NCBI RefSeq assembly: GCF_002833405.1
Contig: NZ_CP025135.1
Coordinates: 2,399,501-2,463,500, forward strand
DNA: 64,000 nucleotides
Direction of reading: 5' to 3'
From: Planococcus sp. MB-3u-03
GTDB lineage: Bacteria; Bacillota; Bacilli; Bacillales_A; Planococcaceae
The stretch's first letter is position 1. Each line of letters starts with the position of its first letter. The notes beneath the pieces are model-generated. The model had not been told where the DNA came from, ran no database searches, and saw only the letters and a list, made by a program, of their open reading frames with translations. Position numbers and translations under genes: made by a program. Shown in pieces: positions 27,221 through 35,626 of the stretch.

Positions 27221-27694
27221 ATGAAAGCTAAATACATCCCCGTCCTTTTATGGGCGCTGTGCATCCTCATCGCCACCAATAATTACAATTTCACGGCGCT
27301 GTTGGCGAACGACATTGACTTCAACATCCGCCTGTTCCCGAACCTGTCCGACCTATTCATCACAAGCGACATCCATCTCGACAGCAAGCTCTACGTGTTC
27401 CAGAAAACCGGTCACGCTTTATCATTCGGCATTTTATATTTACTCATGAATCAAGCCGTCAAAGAACGCCACGTCGCCTTCGTGCTATGCAGCTTGTTCG
27501 CCTTTTTCACCGAGTTCCTGCAGTTGTTCTTCGAGCGCAGCGGCAGGCTCGTAGATGTCCTGATCGATATCGCAGGCGTCTACGCGGCATATCGATTAAG
27601 TATCTATGTAAAAGCACATGGCGGCATCGTTCCCGCTTTCTCTCATGCCACACAGACAATATCCAATGTTTTAAAAGACGACAAAACCCATTAA
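27221..27694 (+). CDS. VanZ-family membrane protein
   Basis: 157 residues with about four membrane helices. The family's FQKTGHALSFGILYLL and EFLQLFFERSGRLVDVLIDI are clear. The ATG at 27221 has GGAAGG upstream. VanZ relatives are loosely linked to teicoplanin tolerance and envelope function, but most have no known role. It lies 36 bases after the frameshifted membrane protein, probably in the same transcript, and ends in a strong terminator. Confidence 0.8.
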   Translation: MKAKYIPVLLWALCILIATNNYNFTALLANDIDFNIRLFPNLSDLFITSDIHLDSKLYVFQKTGHALSFGILYLLMNQAVKERHVAFVLCSLFAFFTEFLQLFFERSGRLVDVLIDIAGVYAAYRLSIYVKAHGGIVPAFSHATQTISNVLKDDKTH

Positions 27695-27701
27695 CGGAAC
27701 A

Positions 27702-27744
27702 CAAAAAGCCGAAAATCTCGATACGATGAGATTTTCGGCTTTTC
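27702..27744 (+). terminator. Terminator of the VanZ-like gene
   Basis: A perfect 16-base stem AAAAGCCGAAAATCTC with its complement, eight-base loop and T-rich tail. Confidence 0.9.
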
Positions 27745-27749
27745 TGCCT

Positions 27750-27818
27750 ACTGCGTAGTAACAATTCGATTGGTATCCGTCGCTGTCAAAGCTCCAGCTG
27801 ATTCCGCTACTACGCAGT
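27750..27818. repeat. Inverted repeat with 11-bp arms
   Basis: ACTGCGTAGTA (27750-27760) and TACTACGCAGT (27808-27818) are perfect complements 47 bases apart. They could flank a degenerate small element or form a cruciform. No open frame lies inside. Confidence 0.45.
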
Positions 27819-27897
27819 TTGTTCCAATAGTTCAGTAGAGCTGCTGAAAATACAGCCAGAAGCCTGTCCTGTTCGAAATGCCGAGCTTTTCATTTCT

Positions 27898-28515
27898 TCA
27901 CCCGAACAAGGCCAATAATTCCTCAAACTCCTCCAGCTTATAATCATACTCATCAACGTCCCCAAAGCCATACGCCGCATAGACAAACGGGAGCCCAGCC
28001 ATTTTCGCTGCCTCATGGTCGCCTTTCGTATCACCGACATACACGGCCTTCGCCACATCGTTCCGCTCCATGATCAACTGGATGTTCTCACCCTTCGACA
28101 AGCCCGTTCTCCCCGGATTCTCGAAATCAACGAAGTGAGAATCCAATCCATGGTATTCATAGAAGCTTTCGATATAGCCTTCCTGGCAATTGCTGACGAT
28201 ATACAAATTGTATTTCTGTGACAGCCGCTCCAGTACACGCTCCACACTCTCATACAATTGCCCGCCTTGTTTTCGCAGATACTCACATTCCAATTGCGAG
28301 GACTCTTCTGTCAGTTTTTCGCATTGCTCTTTCGAGAGATGTGGAAACAACTTCTCTCCGACTTGATCCGCCTGCAGCCCCATGATGCCCCGCAAATCGT
28401 CTTTCGACAGCATTTCGTCTACCCCATTATCAGCCAACACCCGGTTCCACACCGCTACCGATACATCGAGCGGGTTCCAAAGCGTCCCGTCCAAATCAAA
28501 AATGATGCTATCCAT
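27898..28515 (-). CDS. HAD-family hydrolase (phosphoglycolate phosphatase/beta-phosphoglucomutase-like)
   Basis: 205 residues from MDSIIFDLDGTLW (motif I). IVSNCQEGYIE provides motif II and VYVGDTKGDHEAAKMAGLPF motif IV, with a helical cap between residues 15 and 85. Cytoplasmic phosphatase of unknown substrate. The start follows GGAAGG by about 11 bases. An R22 pair separates it from comK upstream. Confidence 0.85.
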   Translation of the reverse strand: MDSIIFDLDGTLWNPLDVSVAVWNRVLADNGVDEMLSKDDLRGIMGLQADQVGEKLFPHLSKEQCEKLTEESSQLECEYLRKQGGQLYESVERVLERLSQKYNLYIVSNCQEGYIESFYEYHGLDSHFVDFENPGRTGLSKGENIQLIMERNDVAKAVYVGDTKGDHEAAKMAGLPFVYAAYGFGDVDEYDYKLEEFEELLALFG

Positions 28516-28560
28516 ATGTATAACTTCCTTCCTCTGTGTTTTCTCCATTCTACCGCAACG

Positions 28561-28648
28561 AATTGTGTCGTGCACAGGGACGCAAACCATACCGAATCCC
28601 GTAATATCAATCTTTTTCCACTTCCGAATTGTGTGATGCACAGGGACA
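28561..28648 (+). repeat. R22 direct pair, 66-bp period
   Basis: Copies at 28561-28582 and 28627-28648 between comK and the HAD gene. The core carries GAATCCCGTAA. No terminator hairpin accompanies this pair. Confidence 0.9.
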
Positions 28649-28694
28649 CGAACAAGAAAAAAAGAGCAGGCAAACGCCCACTCTCCCATCTAAT

Positions 28695-29279
28695 CTATTC
28701 CAAAGCCTTATGCTCATAATTCACTTGCCCAGCCTGCTTCACCAAGTGATACGTCGTCTCCGGAATCACCCGGCCACTTTCAAAAAATCGCTTCTGCGCT
28801 TCCGGGATCTTGAACTGGAGCTCGTATGCTTTTTCCATGCGGCGCTGGATCGACTTCTTGCTGCCATCGAGGATGATCGAACTGCCATTGCTCAAATTGA
28901 CCTTCGTCGTGCAGCCATCTATGCTGATGCATTCCATAATGTGCTGCAAGGATAACCAGACACAGCCATCCAAAAGCGCTGATTTGCTTGGCAATAAAAT
29001 AACCCCTTTATCGCGATCGATGATGATCGGGTTCTTGTTAAGCTTGCCAAGAATCGCCGCTGAGCCTTCCACCGCGCCGCGCATGCTCGAGCCCCGGAAG
29101 CGCAGATTCGTATCGATCAAATCGAATGGCTTCGACTCAACTTTGATCATGCCGTCCGTATGGTAAATCACAGAATTCAAGCAACCATTTTCATCATAGT
29201 CCGGCAAAATCAATACGGTCTCTTGCCCGATTTCTTTTTCCATGTTCATTTCCAACTTGAAATTCTTACGCTTTCTCAC
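28695..29279 (-). CDS. comK: Competence transcription factor ComK
   Basis: 194 residues resembling ComK along its length (FDLIDTNLRFRGSSMRGAVEG, PIIIDRDKGVILLPSKS, VNLSNGSSIILDGSKKS). ComK activates the DNA-uptake machinery genes in Bacillales by binding AT-rich K-boxes as a tetramer. The start is GTG with AAGGGG eight bases upstream. Its expression is normally tightly autoregulated; I could not identify a convincing K-box in its leader. Confidence 0.9.
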   Translation of the reverse strand: MRKRKNFKLEMNMEKEIGQETVLILPDYDENGCLNSVIYHTDGMIKVESKPFDLIDTNLRFRGSSMRGAVEGSAAILGKLNKNPIIIDRDKGVILLPSKSALLDGCVWLSLQHIMECISIDGCTTKVNLSNGSSIILDGSKKSIQRRMEKAYELQFKIPEAQKRFFESGRVIPETTYHLVKQAGQVNYEHKALE

Positions 29280-29366
29280 GTTTCTATCCCCTTTTATGGT
29301 TTTTGATGTATTTCTTTACCGAAAAAGGAGTATACTAACTAATAGTTGGTACACTCCAACTGACTG

Positions 29367-29406
29367 CCTCCGGATGTTTGTCGGCCAAGACTATGACATC
29401 CGGAGG
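29367..29406. other. Perfect hairpin upstream of comK
   Basis: CCTCCGGATGT (29367-29377) and ACATCCGGAGG (29396-29406) form an 11-bp stem with an 18-base loop, followed on the plus strand by a T-rich tract. A second small inverted repeat AGTTGG/CCAACT lies just left (29344-29361). It could be an attenuator or terminator of a short plus-strand RNA. Confidence 0.5.
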
Positions 29407-29887
29407 TTTCTGTTTGTCTTTATCCCCCTAGCAGTGAACACAGCACACCTCCCCATTTCTATATTCATCGTCAGTTTCGAGAACAGCTATCCGATTCATC
29501 AATACGCCGCAATCATTATCGCGGCATATTACCTTCTTCCACGCCTGAGAGAAACGCCAATCAGCGAACACGAAGCTAATGGCTAGTCGACCCAATCGGG
29601 CTCTCGCGGCAGTTGATCTCCAGCGAGTGCATTCGGATTTCTTCTAGCCGCTAAAGCGGAATAAAATTTGTCGCTCTATTCTAACTTTTATCATTATATA
29701 GTTTTTATGGTCTACTTGTATAGATATTTTTTCCTTTTTTAAACGAAAATGGTCATTAGTTTATTAAAGCTATTATGACCTGTGAAAATGACTAGAGTTA
29801 AGCTTAATTATGCCGTTTTCTAGCTTAATTTAAGCAAAAATAAGCGTATTTCCTTCGCTGCAGATTACCTCCACTTTGCGGATTTGA
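29407..29887. other. Intergenic region, no secure gene
   Basis: A plus-strand open frame to 29586 encodes a hydrophobic tail (IPLAVNTAHLPISIFIVSFE) but has no start with a proper binding site. The rest is AT-rich without recognised features. Confidence 0.4.
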
Positions 29888-29921
29888 TCAAAAAAAGCCT
29901 GCTTTTCAGCAGACTTCTTTC
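29888..29921 (-). terminator. Terminator of the ParB-like gene
   Basis: Stem AAGCCTGCT/AGCAGACTT with one mismatch, loop TTTC, and seven T on the minus strand. Confidence 0.75.
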
Positions 29922-29960
29922 AACAATCCGTATACAGAACCTGAAAATGTATTAAATCCT

Positions 29961-30434
29961 CTACACTTTCATCTGTCCGACCACAGCCCACTGGCCCCAT
30001 CCTTTTTCAACCTGTTCCAGCTTCTCGTTCCAATACTTCACATACATCATGTCTGCTTGTTCGCGTGCGAAAAATTGGCGGTGCTGTTGTTCGGTCAAAT
30101 AATAAGCCGGGAGTTCCGCTACGCCCATACGCCTCGCTTTCGCCACGCGATGATTGCCGTCGATTAACTTGAAAAATTCCGGACGCATCCAAACAATGAT
30201 TACCGGCTTCGTAAGATCCGCTTCAAGAATCCATGCCTCATCCAAAGAGTCCGAATCCGTCCCTTTTGAAGGCGGCGCGATTTGTACGACTGACAAATCG
30301 ACTTGGTCCAAATTGTTGTCAATCCACGTTTGCACATGCGTGATATTCCAAGTGAATGGAAAACCGCCGAACGTTTCATCATCGACCACCGGTACACAAG
30401 GCGTAAAGTTTCGATTCGCTTTTAGTTTTCTCAT
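29961..30434 (-). CDS. Stand-alone ParB/sulfiredoxin-like domain protein
   Basis: 157 residues. The core FKLIDGNHRVAKARRMGVAE is the GxxR-like nucleotide/phosphate-binding motif of the ParB N-terminal fold. There is no HTH or C-terminal dimer domain, so it is not a chromosome-partition ParB. Relatives act as nucleases, kinases or CTPase-like modules, and the role here is unknown. The start MRKLKANRNF has AGGT about seven bases upstream; a longer ORF would run into an R22 copy and is rejected. Confidence 0.7.
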   Translation of the reverse strand: MRKLKANRNFTPCVPVVDDETFGGFPFTWNITHVQTWIDNNLDQVDLSVVQIAPPSKGTDSDSLDEAWILEADLTKPVIIVWMRPEFFKLIDGNHRVAKARRMGVAELPAYYLTEQQHRQFFAREQADMMYVKYWNEKLEQVEKGWGQWAVVGQMKV

Positions 30435-30452
30435 CCGCTTACCTGCTTTCTG

Positions 30453-30540
30453 AATTATGTCTTGCACAGGGACAAAACCAAATACAAACCCTCACCTTAC
30501 AGCTTTTTTTTGCCCTGAAATTGTGCCGTGCACAGGGACA
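30453..30540 (+). repeat. R22 direct pair, 66-bp period
   Basis: Copies at 30453-30474 (AATTATGTC variant) and 30519-30540 (AATTGTGCC variant) between the GDPD and ParB-like genes, without a terminator. Confidence 0.85.
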
Positions 30541-30552
30541 CAATTTTAATGT

Positions 30553-31441
30553 TCACCATTTTAAACTGCTAACAGCTTCGATATCATTCGTGAAGATCCC
30601 AGTTGCTCCCCGGGATTTCAGCTTCTTCCCTACTGCCAGTTTGTCGACAACAAAAGGATGGACCAATAAGCCGGCTTCTCTTGCAGCAGCAATATAGGCC
30701 TCGTCCGCCTCCCTGTGGCTAACGCCAATACCGACGGCATATTCCCTATACAACTCAAAAGTTTCAGGGGAAGGGATTACTTGCTCCGAGTCGTCTATCA
30801 ATTGGATGAGTGGTATATCGCCGTCCAATTGATGAATCGTAGTTAAACTGTCTGCACTAAACGACTGGATAATCACTTTGCCTTTCGATAGAGACTCGTC
30901 CAACAACTCAAACTGATCGAGCAATTCCAGCAGCTTCTCTTCCATTTCTTCACTTTCAGCCGGTTGCTTGGTTTCAATGTAATAATTGGCACTGTCACCG
31001 AAAGCTGTAAAGATTTCCTCAAGCGTCGGAACTTGAATGTCTACATACTCATCTTTCGCTATGTCCGGCTTTTCGGCATTAAACCAGGATCCTGCATCCA
31101 GTCTTTTAATGTCGGCCAAGTCCATTTCCGCTACTTTTCCGCTGCCATCGGTCGTGCGGTCCACAGTATCGTCATGGAAGGCAACCAGCACACCGTCTTT
31201 TGTCATCTGTAAATCAATTTCAATAAAATCTGCACCCATATCCATCGCCAGTTGATAGGATGCCAACGTATGCTCAGAGGCAATTGCGCTTGCCCCCCGA
31301 TGAGCAATCAAAAGAAAGGCATCTTCATCCAATAAAGCAGACTGCTGATCATTTTTAACAGCATCCCCCTAAAATATACACAGCTGCACAGATCATCGCT
31401 ACCACTAGTATAATTAACAATTTTTTCAATATTATCACCAT
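30553..31441 (-). CDS. Membrane-anchored glycerophosphodiester phosphodiesterase (frameshift near N-terminus)
   Basis: The catalytic part (about 259 residues) has the GDPD motifs LIAHRGAS, FIEIDLQMTKDG and FHDDTVDRTT, for metal-dependent hydrolysis of glycerophosphodiesters to glycerol 3-phosphate. Upstream in another frame is a signal/anchor helix (LKKLLIILVVAMICAAVYIL). Adding one G to the five-G run at 31365-31369 joins them as YILGGDAVKND. If the break is real, translation would start at TTG inside the mature domain and give a cytoplasmic protein. Confidence 0.85.
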
Positions 31442-31471
31442 CATTCACATTGTCGTGTTGTGTATACACTA

Positions 31472-31493
31472 AATCATCTTTGACACAGGGACG
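31472..31493 (+). repeat. Degenerate R22 copy
   Basis: Reads AATCATCTTTG then ACACAGGGACG; the 3' half is intact and the 5' half decayed. It is unpaired. Confidence 0.6.
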
Positions 31494-31552
31494 CGAATTT
31501 TTAATACTGCTATACTATGATTCAAAACGATCATTATGGTTTTTGGGAAGAC

Positions 31553-31595
31553 GCCTCCCGTCAAGCTACTGGTAACAGCCGATACATAGGGAGGC
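31553..31595. other. Hairpin GCCTCCC/GGGAGGC with T-rich tail
   Basis: A seven-base GC stem with a 29-base loop is followed on the plus strand by ATTTTCTTTTC. It looks like a terminator or attenuator but no gene precedes it. It resembles in layout the hairpin at 29367-29406. Confidence 0.4.
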
Positions 31596-31708
31596 GCATT
31601 TTCTTTTCTCCAGAGTTATTGAGGACATTATACCCGTCAACTTCTGGACAAACAATACTATCAACTTTTGGTCATTATGAAACAGCATTACCCCTATATA
31701 AAAATCAT

Positions 31709-31758
31709 AAAAAAAGCCGAGATTCAACACCCTTTGTGGGCTTGAATCTCGGCTTTTC
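31709..31758 (-). terminator. Terminator of the N-acetylglucosamine operon
   Basis: A perfect 14-base stem AAGCCGAGATTCAA with its complement and a long loop, ending in a run of eight T on the minus strand. Confidence 0.9.
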
Positions 31759-31766
31759 TTGTATTA

Positions 31767-31863
31767 AATTGTGTCTTGCACAGGGACAAAAACGTTCGAA
31801 CTCCTCAACAAATCCCCACCCGACAGTATTTCCGTTGTCAGAATCTTTCCGTGCACAGGGACA
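31767..31863 (+). repeat. R22 pair, 75-bp period
   Basis: A good copy at 31767-31788 and a decayed one at 31842-31863 (AATCTTTCCG then TGCACAGGGACA), lying between the SIS gene stop and the operon terminator. Confidence 0.8.
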
Positions 31864-31887
31864 CTAACTACTACAACCACACAACCA

Positions 31888-32619
31888 CTACAACAACAAA
31901 ATCCGCTCCCGATACTTCTCAATGAGCCGCGTATTATGCGCATCCGCTCCATCAATATTACCGCTCAAAAAAATGGGCGGCGCAAAGCCGGAATCAGCCA
32001 TACGCTTAATAGCTTCCGCGAAAATGGCATTTAACATCGTCGCGCCGACCACCGTGGAAGTCGGCCCAAAGGGAACCTCGACAGTTTCATAAGACAAAAT
32101 CGCATCGCCTGACACCGAATGATTATCGATAACCAAATCAACTGAATCAGACAAGTACTTGCCAGTGTCATGACGCGACGATTGGCTACCCGAATAGTCG
32201 AGTGATGTGATACCAATGACAAACGCGCCTTTCTCACGAGCCGCGAGTGCCACATCTACCGGCACCGGGTTGCGGCCGGAAGTGGAGATGACAAAAACCA
32301 CATCGCCAGGACGGAAATCCTGTTCCTCCAAGAACCCGCTAGCGTAGCCGTTCTCCCGCTCCAATTGAGAAGATCGGACCGCACCTTCGTGCAGCATAAG
32401 CGGCTCCACAAAAATCGGCTTGACCGGCACCAATCCACCGGCGCGGTAGAATACTTCTTCTGTCAAAATATGCGAATGGCCGCAGCCAAACAATTGAATG
32501 ATGCCACCTGCGTGGATCGCCTCGGCCACTTTTTCGGCCGCCACAAGCATCGCCGGCCCCGCTTGTTTTTCCACAAGCTCCAAGCGTTCCTGCACTTGTT
32601 TAAAATAATCGCTTAACAT
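31888..32619 (-). CDS. SIS-domain sugar-phosphate protein of the nag operon
   Basis: 243 residues with a single SIS domain. IIQLFGCGHSHILTEEVFYR and VFVISTSGRNPVPVDVALAA are the phosphosugar-binding loops. It resembles the uncharacterised SIS proteins often placed beside amino-sugar genes. A role as isomerase or sensor for an amino-sugar phosphate is inference; it differs from GlmS and MurQ in length and motifs. It is the last gene of the operon, 21 bases after the HPr paralogue. Confidence 0.8.
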   Translation of the reverse strand: MLSDYFKQVQERLELVEKQAGPAMLVAAEKVAEAIHAGGIIQLFGCGHSHILTEEVFYRAGGLVPVKPIFVEPLMLHEGAVRSSQLERENGYASGFLEEQDFRPGDVVFVISTSGRNPVPVDVALAAREKGAFVIGITSLDYSGSQSSRHDTGKYLSDSVDLVIDNHSVSGDAILSYETVEVPFGPTSTVVGATMLNAIFAEAIKRMADSGFAPPIFLSGNIDGADAHNTRLIEKYRERILLL

Positions 32620-32640
32620 CGTATATCCACCTCAACTTAC

Positions 32641-32910
32641 TTACACTTTCCCAAGACCTTCCGCTACGATCAATTCTTCCACTTTGGCCATAAGGGATTC
32701 TTCATCGCTGCCATCGGCTGTAATTTTGATCGTGTGGCCTTTTGAGACGCCGAGTGACATGACGCCCATAATGGACTTCAAGTTTACTTCTCTTTCTTTA
32801 TAGAGCATTTTGACATCTGCAGAAAACGGCGACACCGCTCCTACTAATTTCGAAGCTGGTCGTGCATGTAGCCCTTCGTCGCTGATGATGGTGTACGTTT
32901 TTTCAATCAT
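32641..32910 (-). CDS. Second HPr-family phosphocarrier protein
   Basis: 89 residues, the same length as PtsH. It keeps both His15 (GLHARPAS) and Ser46 (NLKSIMGVMSLG), so it could accept phosphate from EI and from HPr kinase, unlike Crh, which lacks His15. The start MIEKTYT has AGGAG eight bases upstream. It lies 19 bases after nagR inside the nag operon, so it would be made when N-acetylglucosamine is used. Confidence 0.88.
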   Translation of the reverse strand: MIEKTYTIISDEGLHARPASKLVGAVSPFSADVKMLYKEREVNLKSIMGVMSLGVSKGHTIKITADGSDEESLMAKVEELIVAEGLGKV

Positions 32911-32929
32911 GTCCATTTCTCCTTTGCGC

Positions 32930-33652
32930 TTACCGCTGAATTTCGGTCGTGAATTTATAACGGTCGGCCCGGTATGTGCTGCGGACCACTTCAAATGGCA
33001 AATCGCCTTCTAGAAAGCTGATGCGTTCGATTATCAAAATCGCTGCGGGCAGTTGAATCTCCAATAAATCGGCATCCTCTTTTTTCACAAGACCAGCTTC
33101 CATGCGCTGTGTGGCGCGGCTGATTTTCAGCTGCTGCTGGTTCTCGATGACCGCATACAACGAGCCTTGAAACGACTCTTCCGTCAAATCCGGAAAGCGT
33201 TTGACCGGCAAAAAGGTGCGTTCAATGGCCATTGGCTTGTCGTCCGCAAAACGAATGCGCTCAACAAAATACACTTGGTCGCCGTGGCTCAGCTGCAACT
33301 CTTGTGCGACATCGGATTCCGGTTCCAGGATTTCAAAGCCGATCAGTTTGCTGCTGGGCACCATGCCGCGCGACTCCATGTCTTCCGTGAAACTGGTCAA
33401 GCCATTGAGCGGCTGCTCCACTTTTGGAGAGGCCACGAACGTGCCGCGCCCTTTTTCCCGGTACAACAAGCCGTCATTGACCAAATTGGTGATCGACTGG
33501 CGCACCGTCATGCGGCTGACCGCAAAGCGTTCGGACAGTTCGCGTTCGGAAGGAATCGACGTGCCGACGGAAAAGTCGCCTTGCTGAATTTGCTGCTTCA
33601 GCTGTTCTTCTATTTGAATGTAAATGGGAATCGGCGATTGTTTGTCCAGCAC
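32930..33652 (-). CDS. nagR: GntR/UTRA repressor NagR (YvoA-like)
   Basis: About 240 residues. An N-terminal winged helix (IPSERELSERFAVSRMTVRQ) precedes a UTRA effector domain (LTSFTEDMESRGMVPSS, MAIERTFLP). Known relatives release DNA on binding glucosamine 6-phosphate or its N-acetyl form. The GTG at 33652 is chosen because AAGGAG lies eight bases upstream and the product then begins LDKQSPIPIY like B. subtilis NagR. The palindrome at 37589 is its likely operator. Confidence 0.9.
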   Translation of the reverse strand: MLDKQSPIPIYIQIEEQLKQQIQQGDFSVGTSIPSERELSERFAVSRMTVRQSITNLVNDGLLYREKGRGTFVASPKVEQPLNGLTSFTEDMESRGMVPSSKLIGFEILEPESDVAQELQLSHGDQVYFVERIRFADDKPMAIERTFLPVKRFPDLTEESFQGSLYAVIENQQQLKISRATQRMEAGLVKKEDADLLEIQLPAAILIIERISFLEGDLPFEVVRSTYRADRYKFTTEIQR

Positions 33653-33657
33653 AGCCA

Positions 33658-34398
33658 TCACTCCTTTTCTGCCGCAGCCAGGCTATAGGCTTCCTTGTCT
33701 ACTATGAGTGTAACATGCGGATGCTTCCATAAAAACGACACCGGAAAATCTTCACTGACCCCGCCAGCCAAAAACCGTTTCACTGCCGGCGCTTTCTTTT
33801 TGCCGGAAGCCAGCACAAGAATTTGTTCACTTTTTAGAATTGACTGAATGCCCATCGTAATGGCATGCGTCGGCACACTATCCAGGTCGTTAAAAAAACG
33901 CGCATTGCTGATGCGTGTCGATTCTTCAAGCTTAACGCAATGAGTCACACTCGTTTCAGCTGTACCAGGTTCATTAAATCCGATATGGCCATTTGTCCCG
34001 AGTCCCAGAATCTGCAGATGCGGCGGGCCGATTCTGTCAATCAAGGCCTCATAACGCCGGCATTCGTCTTCTACCGGAGAAGCTGTGCCGTCTGGAATAT
34101 GTGTGTTGTCCAGCTGAATGTCGATGTGCTGGAATAAGTGGTCATTCATAAAATAGCGGTAGCTGTTCGGATGATCCGCTGAAAGTCCACGGTATTCATC
34201 CAAGCTGATCGTTTGAACTTGCTTGTAAGAGATATGGCGTTCACGGACGCCGCGAATCAATTGCTCGTACAGGCCGAGCGGTGTCGATCCGGTGGCAAGT
34301 CCAAGTACCGAACGGCTGTTGTCCAGGATCTGCTGTTCCACTAAACTTGCCGCGCTGCTGCTCATCTCTTCGTAGTTTTCGACTCGTATCAGTTTCAT
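33658..34398 (-). CDS. nagB: Glucosamine-6-phosphate deaminase
   Basis: 246 residues converting glucosamine 6-phosphate to fructose 6-phosphate and ammonia. LGLATGSTPLGLYEQL, SLDEYRGL and GLGTNGHIGFNEPG are the active-site motifs. The start MKLIRVENY has AAGGAA eight bases upstream. Five bases separate it from nagA. Confidence 0.95.
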   Translation of the reverse strand: MKLIRVENYEEMSSSAASLVEQQILDNSRSVLGLATGSTPLGLYEQLIRGVRERHISYKQVQTISLDEYRGLSADHPNSYRYFMNDHLFQHIDIQLDNTHIPDGTASPVEDECRRYEALIDRIGPPHLQILGLGTNGHIGFNEPGTAETSVTHCVKLEESTRISNARFFNDLDSVPTHAITMGIQSILKSEQILVLASGKKKAPAVKRFLAGGVSEDFPVSFLWKHPHVTLIVDKEAYSLAAAEKE

Positions 34399-34403
34399 TA
34401 CAG

Positions 34404-35564
34404 TCATTCCTTCCTGTAGGCGATTGTTCCTCTGCAAATGGTCAGTTGGACGTTCAAGTCGTCATCCAAAATGGCGATATCCGCATCCGCACCGTCACGG
34501 ATCTTGCCTTTATCCGCTAGGCCCAGTTCGTTTGCCGCATTGGCGGATGTCATAGCCACCAATTCATTGACGCTGCAGCCGGTGATAGATTGGACATTTT
34601 GAATCGCTCTATCCATCGTCAAGATGCTGCCAGCTAACGTGCCATCCGCGAGCCGTGCGTCTTTGTTGGTCACTTGTACATCCTGTCCGCCTAAATCATA
34701 GACGCCTGGGGGCAAGCCTTTTGCGCGCATGGCATCGGTAATCAACATCAAGCGCTCGGCTCCTTTTTGACGATACGCCATTTCGACGGACGCAGGATGG
34801 CTGTGAATGAAATCGGCAATGAGTTCGACCATCAAACCCTGTTCCATTAACGCCGCTCCCACAACACCCGGCTTGCGGTGATGGAACGGGCTCATTTGGT
34901 TATACAGATGCGTCACGTGACTCGCACCGGAACGAACGGCTGCCTGTACTTCTTCGAATGTGGCATCGGAATGGCCGATGGAGGCAACGACCTTATCCTC
35001 CGTCAGCTTTTTGATAAACTCCATGGCACCTTGGGTTTCTGGCGCTAAAGTTACCAAACGGATCTGGTTGCCGCTCTTTTTTTGCCATTCACGAAATGAC
35101 GGATACGAGGCTTCAACAATATGTTCAATCGGCTGCGCCCCTGCACGCTCTGCAGAAATAAACGGTCCTTCCAAATGAACACCAAGCATCTCTGCCTGCC
35201 CTTCACTAGCTTGAAACTCACGGATATTTTCTAACGCCGCTGAAATGGCCTCATCCGATTGTGTCATCGTGGTCGCGAGAAAACTGGTCGTGCCTTCTTT
35301 CGGCAAAGCTTCCGCTAAGCCAATTAATGCTTCTGGCGTTGCATCCATCGCATCATGCCCTGCCGCCCCGTGGATATGGACATCGATAAATCCGGGAAAC
35401 GCTGTCCAGTTTTTGCCGCTTGCTTCTATATGAACGTCCGCTTCGACGTCGATCTTTTCAGCCACGCGGCTTATTTTGCCGTCTTCGATGAGGATATCCC
35501 CTACAACACTTTCTTCCACCGCATCCGCAATGGTGATGCCCGAAACCAATAGGCTGTTCTTCAC
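34404..35564 (-). CDS. nagA: N-acetylglucosamine-6-phosphate deacetylase
   Basis: 386 residues of the amidohydrolase superfamily, removing acetate from GlcNAc 6-phosphate. Metal-binding motifs GFIDVHIHGAAGHDAMD, HLEGPFIS, IGHSDA and HLYNQMSPFHHR, and the catalytic Asp in LITDAM are present. The start is GTG with AGGAGGG seven bases upstream. Confidence 0.95.
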   Translation of the reverse strand: MKNSLLVSGITIADAVEESVVGDILIEDGKISRVAEKIDVEADVHIEASGKNWTAFPGFIDVHIHGAAGHDAMDATPEALIGLAEALPKEGTTSFLATTMTQSDEAISAALENIREFQASEGQAEMLGVHLEGPFISAERAGAQPIEHIVEASYPSFREWQKKSGNQIRLVTLAPETQGAMEFIKKLTEDKVVASIGHSDATFEEVQAAVRSGASHVTHLYNQMSPFHHRKPGVVGAALMEQGLMVELIADFIHSHPASVEMAYRQKGAERLMLITDAMRAKGLPPGVYDLGGQDVQVTNKDARLADGTLAGSILTMDRAIQNVQSITGCSVNELVAMTSANAANELGLADKGKIRDGADADIAILDDDLNVQLTICRGTIAYRKE

Positions 35565-35581
35565 GTTGATCCCTCCTTAGG

Positions 35582-35618
35582 AAAAACCAGGAAAATCGCA
35601 ATGGATGTCCTGGCTTTT
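35582..35618 (-). terminator. Intra-operon hairpin between nagP and nagA
   Basis: Stem AGCCAGGA/TCCTGGTT with a 15-base loop and five T on the minus strand. It may partly terminate transcription after nagP and so raise transporter over enzyme levels. Confidence 0.6.
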
Positions 35619-35626
35619 CTACTTTT

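Noticed and set aside
31472..31516. TTGACA and TATACT near a degenerate R22 as a promoter
   Set aside because: Spacing is 25 bp, and the closer alternative -10 matches only three of six positions; no gene follows.
33658..33661. nagR start at the overlapping ATG or GTG next to the nagB stop
   Set aside because: Both are within two bases of the AAGGAG site; the GTG eight bases after it fits better and matches the known N-terminus.
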